Part shown: positions 11,307-23,100 of the stretch, one piece after another | Position numbering within the stretch: position 1 is the stretch's first letter | Layout of the letters: each line of letters opens with the position of its first letter | From: Sacculina carcini | Taxonomy: Eukaryota > Arthropoda > Thecostraca > Sacculinidae | NCBI GenBank assembly: GCA_916048095.2 | Contig: OU696592.1 | Coordinates: 2,751,915 to 2,815,914 of the forward strand | Length of the DNA: 64,000 bases | Direction of reading: 5' to 3' | Program-made: the position numbers and the translations under genes | Notes under the pieces: generated by a model | Database searches by the model: none | What the model was told of the DNA's origin: nothing | Seen by the model: only the letters and a program-made list of their open reading frames with translations

Positions 11307-11945
11307 ATAATGGGGGTAGAAATGATTGCCTTCGGGGGTGGGCATAAGGCCTTGCATCGGCTCTGAGTCTTGGTATTTTGAAAATATATGTTGACTCAAA
11401 AACATGCTCGTATACAATGCTTTAATTTCTCCTCACTTGAATTATATTGGATAATAGACGTTTCCCGTGCATATAGGCTACACGTTCCAAAACAAGTCGT
11501 TTCGGCTTATACCTTACAATTATATTAAATTTTGTGTTTGTATTTGTGTTTGAACCCACGGCATAGCCACACGTACAACACAAACACAATACAATTATTA
11601 TTTAATGTAATAATAATATTACGTTAATTATAATATTATAATATAATATTACATGGTGTAAAATACCCTTAACGCACTCTGAAATGATTGAAAAATGATA
11701 TTGAAATGCTTTCCTGGAGAAATCTGTTGTAATATAGTTGTATTTCAATTGTAGTATTTCAATTGATGGAAATGATGGTCTCTACAAACTCAGATCACTC
11801 CTTGAGCATATAATGATGGAATGACTCACCTTTTGACTCCTTCTCGAATGTTGATATTGCGCAGGACCTAACACTCGTAATAAGACGGATCATATACGCT
11901 GAAAGTGCATTTATTCGCATATAATGGAATCATGTTACTGTTAGG

Positions 11946-11963
11946 TGCCCAGCGTCCAGAAAA
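11946..11963 (-). repeat. Inverted 18-mer inside the piggyBac-like element (right copy)
   Basis: TGCCCAGCGTCCAGAAAA is the exact reverse complement of 10697-10714, about 136 bp inside the right end of the element. Confidence 0.6.
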
Positions 11964-12156
11964 CTTGACAGCTCATATCATCAAAACTATTAAATATTTT
12001 TCTGTGAAAGTTACTACAAATGTTGATTGTGATATACATAGGCGCTCCTGTGAAAATCAGTCATCTACCTAGTTTGGTTAAGTTTGGGCATTAAATGGGT
12101 TAAAATATTATTTAACATTTGGCTATATTCATTAGGAGCATCTCTTTTATATTAAA

Positions 12157-12647
12157 CTAGCATATAAGCCCGCCCGTCGTGCGGAACAATTAATAAAGTA
12201 AAATAAATATTCAATTCATAGAATAAAACGAGTACAAATTTAAAAAGAAAAAGGTAAACCCATAAAAATATTAACTAATAGAAAAGCCTAAAGCCCGCCT
12301 AGCCTTAAAACCCGCCCGTTGTGCGGAACAATGAATAAAATGAAATTCATGTTAAATTAGTAAACTTATTGCAAATTAAAAAAGATTAAAGTAAAACCAT
12401 AGAAATCCTGATCAATTGAAAGGTCTAAATTTCATTATTTTTATTTACGATAAAATAAATTTTATATATATTTTATTGTACGTTTTATTGTCTATAGTTG
12501 CTGCCCGCGGGACATTTATAATTCATAAACATGACCCATCGCTTAGTTTACGTTTGAAGCCCCTGATCTATACCATTGATCCCGCGCAGTTAGGTTCAGT
12601 TAGGTTCCCTCATATTCAAGCGCACACACACAGACAGACAGATAATT

Positions 12648-12695
<48 letters not shown>

Positions 12696-13975
12696 TAGCA
12701 TTAAAACCCGCCCGTTGTGCGGAGGAATTCATAAAATGAAATTAATATTTATAAAAATTGATATTCATAAAAAATATTCCAAATAAAACAATATAATGAA
12801 AACTCATAAGTGTCTTACTCAATAGAAAAGTCCAAGTGTGATTATTTTTATTTTTATTTTGACATAATATTTTCTCTCAACTCGCCTCATATATAAACCC
12901 ACTCATTGTGCGGAATATTTCAGAACACAAACACGTAACAAACAATGAAAATTCTAGCATGTAAACCCGCCCGTCGTGCGGAACAATTCTTACTATCTAG
13001 TTTGTATTCAATTCATAAGAGAAAAGGAATATGAATTAAAAAAGAGTGGAGTAAACCCATAAAAAAGTATAAATTTCTATATTTTCATATTTATTTTCAC
13101 AAAATAGTTTGCCTAAACCGCCTCATACATAATTCAGAGCTCAGACACGAAACAATGAAAAATGACTGCACTTTTTCATCATAATGTTTCCAAAATATTT
13201 TTATAACTAAACATCACCGTCTAGCGTCATACCCGCCAGTTGTGCGGAGCCATTCATAAAATGAAATTCATATTGAATTCATAAACATATTGCAAATCAA
13301 AAATGAAAACAGATATACTCATTAATATCTTACTCATTTGAAAAGGCTAAACTTAAATATTTTTTTAATGACAACATATTTTCCTTCAACCCGTCTCATA
13401 TTTAAACCCGCCCGTCGTGCTGAACAATTCATAAAACAAAATGCATATTCAATCCATAAAATATACTGAATACAAATTAAAAAGCAAAAACTTAAACATT
13501 TTCCCTCGAAGAGCCTCATAATTAAACCCGCCCGTCGTGCGGAACAATTAATAAAATATATTGAATCAAAAAGCAAAAAGCTTATCCAATAGAAAAATCT
13601 AAATTTGTAAATTTGAGTTTTTTCCCTCAACACTGCTCAAATTTACACCCGTCCTTCGTGTGTAGTAATTGAGAAGTGTAACACTATCAAAACAATGAAG
13701 TGTCTAAGTGTCCTAAGTGTGACACTATCAAGTGTGACACTGTGACTAAGTGCGACACTATCAAAAAAACTTTCTGGCATCTCTATAATTGCAGGTTAAT
13801 GCTTCCGCTAAAACACCATATGCATTTAGTTGGCATTGCATGATATTACAACCCTTATCCTTATGCAACTTAAGCGTATGCAGCTTGAAATTAAACCAAT
13901 TAAATTACACAGTAAAATTCAGTAGTTTACTTTGTTCCCAGTAGCATTTTACCCGCCCATCGTGCGTAATGTGTG
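12157..13975 (-). repeat. R2 array
   Basis: Hairpin cores at about 12170, 12311, 12708, 12967, 13232, 13403, 13526 and 13950, with AT-rich spacers. One internal CAGA boundary with a (TA)n run lies at 12621-12694. Near the right end is the segment ACACCCGTCCTTCGTGTGTAG, which is repeated in every later R2 block next to the linker module. Confidence 0.75.
12651..12694. repeat. (TA)22 microsatellite
   Basis: A pure TA run between an internal CAGACAGACAGATAATTTAT boundary and CTAGCATTAAAACCC, the start of the next R2 unit. Confidence 0.9.
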
Positions 13976-14703
13976 AAATGTGTGTGTATTAATGTGTAAA
14001 TATTGAGGACAATAAAGCCTTTCTATTCAGTATAGTGTAGCATTAATTAAACTGTATGCAATAAAACCACACCATCCATGCTTGGAGCTAATATGATGCA
14101 TTCTTAATTGTGATTGGCCTTCAGTGAAATATAATCGGTGTATATTCCTGTGTAATCGCAAGTACGCATAATAGCTGTCAAATTGCCAATATGTCCTTTT
14201 GACTTTACACCGCCGTAACTTCCTTTAAGTAAACTTTGGAAAATTAAAAATTATACCGTATTGTAGAAAACAAAATTTCTAGCACGATGGTATAATATAT
14301 TTTGATGTATGACAAAGTTACTAAGCAATAAGGAGAAAAATGAATTAATTTTAGTCGCACGGTGCTCATGTAAAATTTTGACGTATATTTAGACTTTGCC
14401 AACTTTACACATTTTGAGTGAAACTTTTGGGTATGAATTATGGACTATCTTGCAGAGCACAAATTTTTTACACAATGCTATAACTTTTATAGCTGTACCG
14501 TTGTTGGTTTATGAGGACTATTGACCAAAATATTGACCAAAATATTCACGTTTTTCAGTGCTAATTTTGCTTTTTTGACTTTGTCATTTTGACTTAACAC
14601 CGCCTTAACTTATTTTTAATACACTTTGGAAAATTAAAAATTATACCGTGTTGTAGAAAACAAAATTCTCAGCATGATGGTATTATATATTTAGATGTGT
14701 GAT
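13976..14703 (-). repeat. Linker module and truncated R1
   Basis: The linker (TATTGAGGACAATAAAGCC ... ATGATGCATTCTTAATTGTG) leads into one R1 unit of the main subtype and part of the second subtype (CAAAATATTCACG). R1 stops at GTGTGATAATTAGCATTAAA, where it is fused directly to R2 without the usual terminus, so this is a truncated copy. Confidence 0.7.
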
Positions 14704-16048
14704 AATTAGCATTAAAACCCGCCCGTTGTGCGGAACAATTAATAAAAATACTGCTAATTAAAAAATATATAAGGCAAACTCATAAAAACCTTAATCAATT
14801 GAAAAGTCTAAATTTCATTATTTTTATTTATATTTTGACAAAATATTTTCACTCAGCCCGCCTCATATTTAAACCCGCCCGACGTGAGGAATAATTCAGA
14901 ACTCGAACACCTTCCGTTCTGGTTCTTGAAGTCAAATAAATTAGTTTTGTATATGAATTCATTCTACACGGTGAAATTGAACGTTTTATTGCTGCCCGCG
15001 GGACATTTTTATTTAATAAAAATGAGCCATCGCTTCGTTTGCGTTTGAAGCGCCTGATCTATACCATTGAACCAGCGCAATTATGCCACCTCATATTCAA
15101 GCATACATACACAGACAGACAGATAAATTCTTCTATATGTATATATATACTAGCATTAAAACCCACCCGTTGTGCGGAGCAATTCATAAATATATTGCAA
15201 ATTAAAAACAAATAAGGCAAACTCATGAAAACCTTAATCAATTAAAAGGTCTAAATTTCATTATTTTTAATTTCATTTTGACAAAATATTTTCACTCAAC
15301 CCGCCTCATATTTAAACCCGCCCGACGTGAGGAATAATTCAGAACTCGAACACCATCCGTTCTGGTTCTTGAAGTCAAATCCATTAGTTTTGTAAATGAA
15401 TTCATTCTATACGGTGAAATTGAACGTTTTATTGCTGCCCGCGGGACATTTTTATTTCATAAAAATGAGCCATCGCTTCGTTTGCGTTTGAAGCCCCTGA
15501 TCATTGAACCAGCGAACCATGAACCAGCGCAATTATGTCACCTCATATTCAAGCATACATACACAGACAGACAGATAATTTCTTCTTTATGTATATATAT
15601 ATAGCATTAAAACCCGCCCGTTGTGCGGAGCAATTCATAAAAATATTGCAAATTAAAAATAAATAAGGCAAACTCATGAAAACCTTAATCAATTAAAAGG
15701 TCTAAATTTCATTATTTTTAATTTTATTTTGACGAAATATTTTCACTCATCCCGCCTCATATTTAAACCCGCCCGACGTGAGGAATAATTCAGAACTCGA
15801 ACACCATCCGTTCTGGTTCTTGAAGTCAAATCCATTAGTTTTGTATATGAATTCATTCTATACGGTGAAATTGAACGTTTTATTGTTGCCCGCGGGACAT
15901 TTTTATTTCATAAAAATGAGCCATCGCTTCGTTTGCGTTTGAAGCCCCTGATCATTGAACCAGCGAACCATGAACCAGCGCAATTATGTCACCTCATATT
16001 CAAGCATACATACACAGACAGACAGATAATTTCTTCTTTATGTATATA
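14704..16048 (-). repeat. R2 array with ~450-bp monomers
   Basis: Each monomer runs from TAGCATTAAAACCCRCCCGT, through CAACCCGCCTCATATTTAAA, CCATCCGTTCTGGTTCTTGA and CTGCCCGCGGGACATT, to a CACAGACAGACAGATAATTT boundary and a TATA run. The Thr/Arg-rich open frames across these monomers are incidental, because the same DNA is conserved at all codon positions. Confidence 0.75.
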
Positions 16049-16948
16049 CTAGCATTAAAACCCACCCGTTGTGCGGAGCAATTCATAAATATATTGCAAA
16101 TTAAAAACAAATAAGGCAAACTCATGAAAACCTTAATCAATTAAAAGGTCTAAATTTCATTATTTTTAATTTCATTTTGACAAAATATTTTCACTCAACC
16201 CGCCTCATATTTAAACCCGCCCGACGTGAGGAATAATTCAGAACTCGAACACCATCCGTTCTGGTTCTTGAAGTCAAATCCATTAGTTTTGTAAATGAAT
16301 TCATTCTATACGGTGAAATTGAACGTTTTATTGCTGCCCGCGGGACATTTTTATTTCATAAAAATGAGCCATCGCTTCGTTTGCGTTTGAAGCCCCTGAT
16401 CATTGAACCAGCGAACCATGAACCAGCGCAATTATGTCTCCTCATATTCAAGCATACATACACAGACAGACAGATAATTTCTTCTTTATGTATATATATA
16501 TAGCATTAAAACCCGCCCGTTGTGCGGAGCAATTCATAAAAATATTGCAAATTAAAAATAAATAAGGCAAACTCATGAAAACCTTAATCAATTAAAAGGT
16601 CTAAATTTCATTATTTTTAATTTTATTTTGACGAAATATTTTCACTCATCCCGCCTCATATTTAAACCCGCCCGACGTGAGGAATAATTCAGAACTCGAA
16701 CACCATCCGTTCTGGTTCTTGAAGTCAAATCCATTAGTTTTGTATATGAATTCATTCTATACGGTGAAATTGAACGTTTTATTGTTGCCCGCGGGACATT
16801 TATATTTCATAAAAATGAGCCATCGCTTCGTTTGCGTTTGAAGCCCCTGATCATTGAACCAGCGAACCATGAACCAGCGCAATTATGTCACCTCATATTC
16901 AAGCATACATACACAGATAGACAGATAATTTCTTCTTTATGTATATAC
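15151..16948 (-). repeat. Higher-order repeat: two copies of an 899-bp dimer
   Basis: Monomer starts lie at 15151, 15602, 16050, 16501 and 16949, giving lengths of 451, 448, 451 and 448. Monomers 1 and 3 share variants absent from 2 and 4 (CCCACCC, AAAAACAAATAAGG, GTAAATGAATTC), and 2 and 4 share others (GACGAAATATTTTCACTCAT). The duplicated unit is therefore an 899-bp dimer. Confidence 0.8.
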
Positions 16949-17373
16949 TAGCATTAAAACCCGCCCGTTGTGCGGAGCAATTCATAACATGAATAACTGC
17001 CCGCGGGACATTTTTATTTCATAAAAATGAGCCATCGCTTCGTTTGCGTTTGAAGCCCCTGATCATTGAACCAGCGAACCATGAACCAGCGCAATTATGT
17101 CACCTCATATTCAAGCATACATACATAGACAGACAGATAATTTCTTCTTTATGAATATACTAGCATTAAAACCCGCCCGTTGTGCGGAGCAATTCATAAC
17201 ATGAATAACTGCCCGCGGGACATTTTTATTTCATAAAAATGAGCCATCGCTTCGTTTGCGTTTGAAGCCCCTGATCATTGAACCAGCGAACCATGAACCA
17301 GCGCAATTATGTCACCTCATATTCAAGCATACATACATAGACAGACAGATAATTTCTTCTTTATGAATATATA
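16949..17373 (-). repeat. Two short (212-213 bp) deleted R2 monomers
   Basis: Monomers at 16949 and 17161 join CAATTCATAACATGAATAAC directly to TGCCCGCGGGACATTT, so the middle ~235 bp of the ordinary 450-bp monomer is missing. The two copies are almost identical, so the deleted form was itself amplified. Confidence 0.75.
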
Positions 17374-20048
17374 TAGCATTAAAACCGCATTAAAACCCGC
17401 CCGTTGTGCGGAACAATTCATAAAAATATTGCAAACTAAAAATAAATAAGGCAAACTCATGAAGACCTTAATCAATTAAAAAGTCTAAATTTCATTATTT
17501 TTAATTTTATTTTGACAAAATATTTTCACTCAACCCGCCTCATATTTAAACCCGCCCGACGTGAGGAAAAATTCAGAACTCGAACACCATCCGTTCTGGT
17601 TCTTGAAGTCAAATCCATTAGTTTTGTATATGAATTCATTCTATACGGTGAAATTGAACGTTTTATTGCTGCCCGCGGGACATTTTTATTTCATAAAAAT
17701 GAGCCATCGATTCGTTTGCGTTTGAAGCCCCTGATCATTGAACCAGCGAACCATGAACCAGCGCAATTATGTCACCTCATATTCAAGCATACATACACAG
17801 ACAGACAGATAATTTCTTCTTTATGTATATATATAGCATTAAAACCCGCCCGTTGTGCGGAGCAATTCATAACAATTCATATTCAATTCATATTCAATTC
17901 ATAAAAAAATATGGAAAAATAAAAATGAAATAGGGTACACTCATAAAAATATTAATCAATTGAAAATTATAAGTTTAATTATTTTTATTTCGACAAAATA
18001 TTCCCCCTTAGTCCGCCTGAGTCATTTTTAAACCCGCCCGTCGTGCTGAATAATAATTCAGAACTCGAATAACTGAATAATTCAGAACTCGAACACGATC
18101 CGTTCTGGATCTTGAAGTCAAATCCATTGGTTTTGTGCATGGATTAATTCTACAGGGTAAATTTAACGTTCTATGGTCTATAGTTGCTGCCCGCGGAGCA
18201 TTTTTATTTTTTTTAAATACCTTTTTTTAAATGAACCATTTGAAAAAATGAACTAAAAAATGGAAACACTTTTTGTAAACCCGCCCGTCGTGCGGAACAA
18301 TTCATACAATACAATTCATATTTGAAGTCAAATCCATTGGTTTTGTGTATGGATTAATTCTACAGGGGAAATTGAACGTTCTATTGTCTATAGTTGCTGC
18401 CCGCGGAACATTTTTATTTATAAAAAAAACTTTTTTTAAATGAAACATTTGAAAAAATGATCTAAAAACACTTTTTTAAACCCACCCGTCGTGCGGAACA
18501 ATTCATACAATAAAATTCATATCAAATCCAGAAAATATAATGAATACAAATTGAAAACCAAAAAATGTAACCTATAAATATCTTAACCAATAGAAAAGTC
18601 TAAATGTGAATATTTTTGTTCTTATTTTGACAAATATTATTCCTCAACCCTCCTGATATATAAATCTGCCCGTCGTGTGGTATAATTCAGAACACAAACA
18701 CGAAACAAACAATGAAAGATGATGAAATCTTTTCATCAGAATGTTTCCAAACTATATTTATTACTTAACATCATTCCCCAATATCATTTGCTCAAGTACT
18801 ATTTCACTTTTACCGCTATAATATTTATTGTTAAAATTTATATATTTTCCGCTATCATTAAAATCCAATATAACCTGAGTCAAACCTACCCAACCCAACC
18901 CAACCATTCAATATTGACCGCTCTCAGCCTAGTCTGAGGTGATTTAACTTATTAGTTTGTGATCACAAAAAATACTGATGCGATCATAATTTGTAATCAG
19001 AAGACTGAGATTATCTACCCCAGGGGTCCCAAACACGCGGCCCACCAATACTTTTCTCTCAACCCGCCAATATAGTATCGGGACCAGACTGTAATGCAGC
19101 TAAATTCACATTTGTTGCATAATGCGATATAATTATACACCATTATCATATTATCTCATAATTCCCGGTTAATGCTTCCACTAATGCATCATATTCATAC
19201 AGTTGTTATTTTTTTGATTACACCGATATTACAGCCCTTGATATTACAGCCGATATTATATTATGCAATCTATATTCTGCTACGTATTATTCCTAATACA
19301 TATATCATCAGATCGCAAAATATATCTAAAGGTTCACATCACTCTCCAAAATCATTTGCTTAAGAGCTATTCTACTTTTATCGCTAGAATATTTACTGCT
19401 AGCAAAATATCATATACCTCGCTATCATTTAAACCCACTCTTTATAGATACATTTAATTCCCCCGTCGTGCGGAACAGTTCATAAAATATAATTAATATT
19501 GAATTCATAAAAATATTAGTGCAAATTGAAAAAGAAAAACAAACCCATAGGAACGTTTTAGCCAATATAAAAGTCTAAATGTGAAATTTATGCTTCAATT
19601 TAGAAAACATGTTTTTCCACAACCCGCCTCATATTTAAAGCTGCCCGTGGTGCGGAATAATTCAAACACGAAACAAACACAAAGAAAATTGATGAAAAAC
19701 GACCAACAGAAAAAGTCAAATTTGTAAATTCTTGTTTTAATTATTGACGATGTTTTTCCCTCAACACGGCTCAAATTCACACCCGTCCTTCGTGTGTAGT
19801 AACTCAGAAGTGTAACACTATCAAAACAATGAAACTTTCTGTCATCTCTATAATTCCAGATTTATGCGACCGCTAAAACAGCATATTCATATAGTTGGCA
19901 TTGCATGATATTACAACCCATATCCTTATGCAAGTTAAGCTTATGCAATTTGAAATTAAACCAATTAAATTATACAGTAAAATTCAGTAGTTAACTTTGT
20001 TCCCAGTAGTATTTTACCCGCCCGTCGGGCGGAACAATTCATGTGTAA
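17374..20048 (-). repeat. R2 array, complete complex form
   Basis: Holds the full series of R2 modules in the order repeated later at 24917-29340, 33553-36175 and 45642-47810: TAGCATTAAAACCC, AACACGATCCGTTCTGGATC, GATGATGAAATCTTTTCATC, CCCAACCCAACC, CCAGGGGTCCCAAACACGCG, ACTCTTTATAGATACATT, ACACCCGTCCTTCGTGTGTA and the linker. The many 60-130 residue open frames here recur only because the DNA recurs. Confidence 0.7.
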
Positions 20049-20180
20049 ATATTGAGGACAATAAAGCCTTTCTATTCAGTATAGTGTAGCATTTATTAAA
20101 CTGTACCCAATAAAACCACACGATCCATGCTTGGAGCTAATATGATGCATTCTTAATTGTGATTGGGCTTCAGTGAAATT
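20049..20180 (-). repeat. Linker module between R2 and R1 (representative copy)
   Basis: A ~135-bp segment containing GAGGACAATAAAGCCTTTCT, TAATATGATGCATTCTTAAT and GATTGGGCTTCAGTGAAATT. It lies at nearly every R2-to-R1 transition: about 13995, 22655, 29365, 32325, 36187, 38020, 47817 and 51195, and inverted near 2470, 4640 and 41500. It is the most conserved part of the arrays and may be a structural junction of the ancestral element. Confidence 0.7.
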
Positions 20181-23100
20181 TAATCGGTGTATATTCCTGT
20201 GTAATCACAAGTGCGCATAATAGCTGTCAAATTGGTAATATGTGCTTTTAACTTTACACCGCCGTAACTTCCTTCAGATACACTTTGGAAAATTACAAAT
20301 TATATCGTTTTGTAGAAAATAAGATTTCTAGCACTATGGTATAATTTATTTTTATGTGTTACAAATAGTTACTGAGAAATAGTACAAAAAAGAATTAATC
20401 TTAGTCGCCCGGTGTTCAAGTGTAATTTTGGATGTATTTGAGAATTTTGCCAATTTTCTACGTTTTTTGTAACATTTGTGGGTATAAATTATAGCTTATC
20501 TTGTAGAACACAAAATTCTCTACACAGTAGTATATTCCTGTGTAATCGCAAGTGCGTAAATTGTGATTGGACTTTAGTGAAATTAAATCAGTGTATATTC
20601 ATGTGTAATCGCAAGTACGCATAATAGCTGTCAAATTGGCAACATGACATTTTGACTTTACACCGCCGTAACTTCCTTCAGATACACTTTGGAAAATTAA
20701 AAATTATACCGTATTGTAGAAAACATAATTTCTAGCACGATGGTATAATTAATTTTAAGGTGTGACAAACAGTTCCTGAGAAATGGGTAGAAAAATGAAT
20801 AAATTTTAGTCACCCGGTGTTCAAGTGTAATTTTGGATGCATTTGAGAATTTTGCCAATTTTACACGTTTTTTGTATCATTTGTGGGTATAAATTATACC
20901 TTTTCTTGTAGAACAAAAAATTATCTACACAGTTGTATATTCCTGTGTAATCGCAAGTGCGCATAATAGCTGTCAAATTGGCAACATGTCCTTTTGACTT
21001 TACACCGCCGTAACTTCCTTCAGATACACTTTGGAAAACTAAAAATTATACCGCATTTTAAAAAATACAATTTCCAGCACGATGATATAATTTATTTTAA
21101 TGTGTGACAAATAGTTCCTGAGAAATAGGTAGAAAAATGAATTAATTTAGGCGCCCGGTGATCAAGTGTAATTTTGGATGTATTTGACAATTTTGCCAAT
21201 ATTACACATTTTTTGTATCATTTGTGGGTATAAATTATAACTTTTCTTGTAGAACACAAAATTATCTACACAATGGTATAATTTTTATAGCTGTACCATT
21301 GCTGGTTTATGAGGAATAGATAGCGGAATATTGACCAAAATATTCACGTTTTTGTGCGATAATTATGCCTTTTTGACTTTGTCATTTACACTTCACACCG
21401 CCGTAACTTTTTTTTAATACACTTTGGAAAATTAAAAATTATCCCTTGTTGTAGCAAACAAAATTCCCAGCATGATGGTATTATTTATTTAGATGTGTGA
21501 TAATTAGTTTTTGATAAATAGAGAAAAAAGTATAGAAAATCGGACGCGTGGAGTTTAAATATAATTTTGAATATAGATTGAAATTTTGTCATGTTTACAT
21601 CTTTTATGTTCTATTTTTGGATATGAATTATAACCTATCTTGTAGAACAGAAAATTCTCTACACAGTGGTATAATCTGTATTACTGTACCATTTCTGGTT
21701 TATGAGGAGTAGATGTAGGAATATTGACCAAAATTTTCGCATTTTTCAGGGTTCATTTTGTGTTTTTACCGCGATAACTTTTTTTGGTTTTATTTTTAAA
21801 ATTTAAAATTTATCCTATCGTGTAGACAAGAAAATTTCCAACGTAATGGTATAAATTGTTGGCGGGTACATTAAGTGGTTACCGAGTAGCAGTTTGCTGA
21901 AAATGGACCAAGGAGGGTGGGACAGACAAACACACAGACAGACAGACACACAGAGGATCTCTTTTATATATATAGATATAGCATTAAAACCCGCCCGATG
22001 TGCGGAGCAATTCATAACACTTCAGATACACTTTGGAAAATTCAGATACACTTTGGAAAATTAAGAATTATACCGTATTGTAGAAAACAAAATTTCTAGC
22101 ACGATGGTATAATTAATTTTAATGTATGACAGACAGTTCCTGAGAAATGGGTAGAAAAATGAATAAATTTTAGTCACCCGGTGTTCAAGTGTAATTTGGG
22201 ATGTATTTGAGAATTTTGCCAATTTTACACGTTTTTTGTATCATTTGTGGGTATAAATTATACCTTTTCTTGTAGAACACAAAATTCTCTACACAGTAGT
22301 ATATTCCTGTGTAATCGCAAGTGCGCATAATAGCTGTCAAATTGGCAATATGTCCTTTTGACTTTACACCGCCGTAACTTCCTTCAGATACCCTTTGGAA
22401 AATTACAAATTATACCGTATTGTAGAAATCAAAATTTCTAGCACGATGGTATAATTCATTTTAATGTGTCACAATTAGTTTTTGAGAAATAGGTAGAAAA
22501 AGGAATAAATTTTAGTCACCCGGTGTTCAAGTGTAATTTTGGATGTATTTGAGAATTTTGCCAATTTTACACGTTTTTTGTACCATTTGTGGGTATAAAT
22601 TATACCTTTTCTTGTAGAACACAAAATTTTCTACACAGTAGTATATTCCGTTATTGAGGACAATAAAGCCTTTCTATTCAGTATAGTGTAGCAATAATTA
22701 AACTGTACGCAATAAAACCACACCATCCATGCTTGGAGATAATATGATGCATTCTTAATTGTGATTGGGCTTCAGTGAAATTTAATCGGTGTATATTCCT
22801 GTGTAATTGCAAGTGCGCATAATAGCTGTCAAATTGGCAATATTTCCTATTGATTTTACACCGCCGTAACTTCCTTCGGATACACTTTGGAAAATTAAAA
22901 ATTATACCGTATTGTAGAAAACAAAATCTCTAGCACGATGGTATAATTTATTTTTATATATAAAAAATAATTACAGAGAAATAGTAGAAAAATGAATTAA
23001 TTTTAGTCACCCGGTGTTCAAGTGTAATTTCGGATGTATTTGAGAATTTTGCCAATTTTACACGTTTTTTGTATCATTTGTGGGAATAGATTATAACTTT

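Larger units (their letters stand above)
10317..12099. mobile_element. Non-autonomous piggyBac-like element, 1783 bp, with TTAA target duplication
   Basis: TTAA at 10313-10316 and again at 12100-12103 flank a segment whose ends are inverted: the left end begins CCCATTATTGCCTGG and the right end, read inward on the minus strand, begins CCCATTTAATGCCC. A CCCATT-type inverted end with a TTAA duplication is the signature of the piggyBac superfamily. No transposase frame exists inside, so it would depend on a transposase supplied elsewhere. It contains three copies of a GCCCAGCGTCCAG-like motif and a later 420-bp hAT-like insertion. The terminal repeat is short and imperfect, so the family call is an inference. 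Confidence 0.65.

Noticed and set aside
17512-17904. 130-codon open frame, identical in inverted form at 43773-44165
   Set aside because: It lies across R2 monomers. The identity comes from the duplicated DNA, codon positions show no bias in substitutions, and other R2 monomers break the frame.
18885-18907. Telomere-like CCCAACCCAACC stretch
   Set aside because: Only two or three units, inside R2 and repeated with it; no tandem telomeric array.
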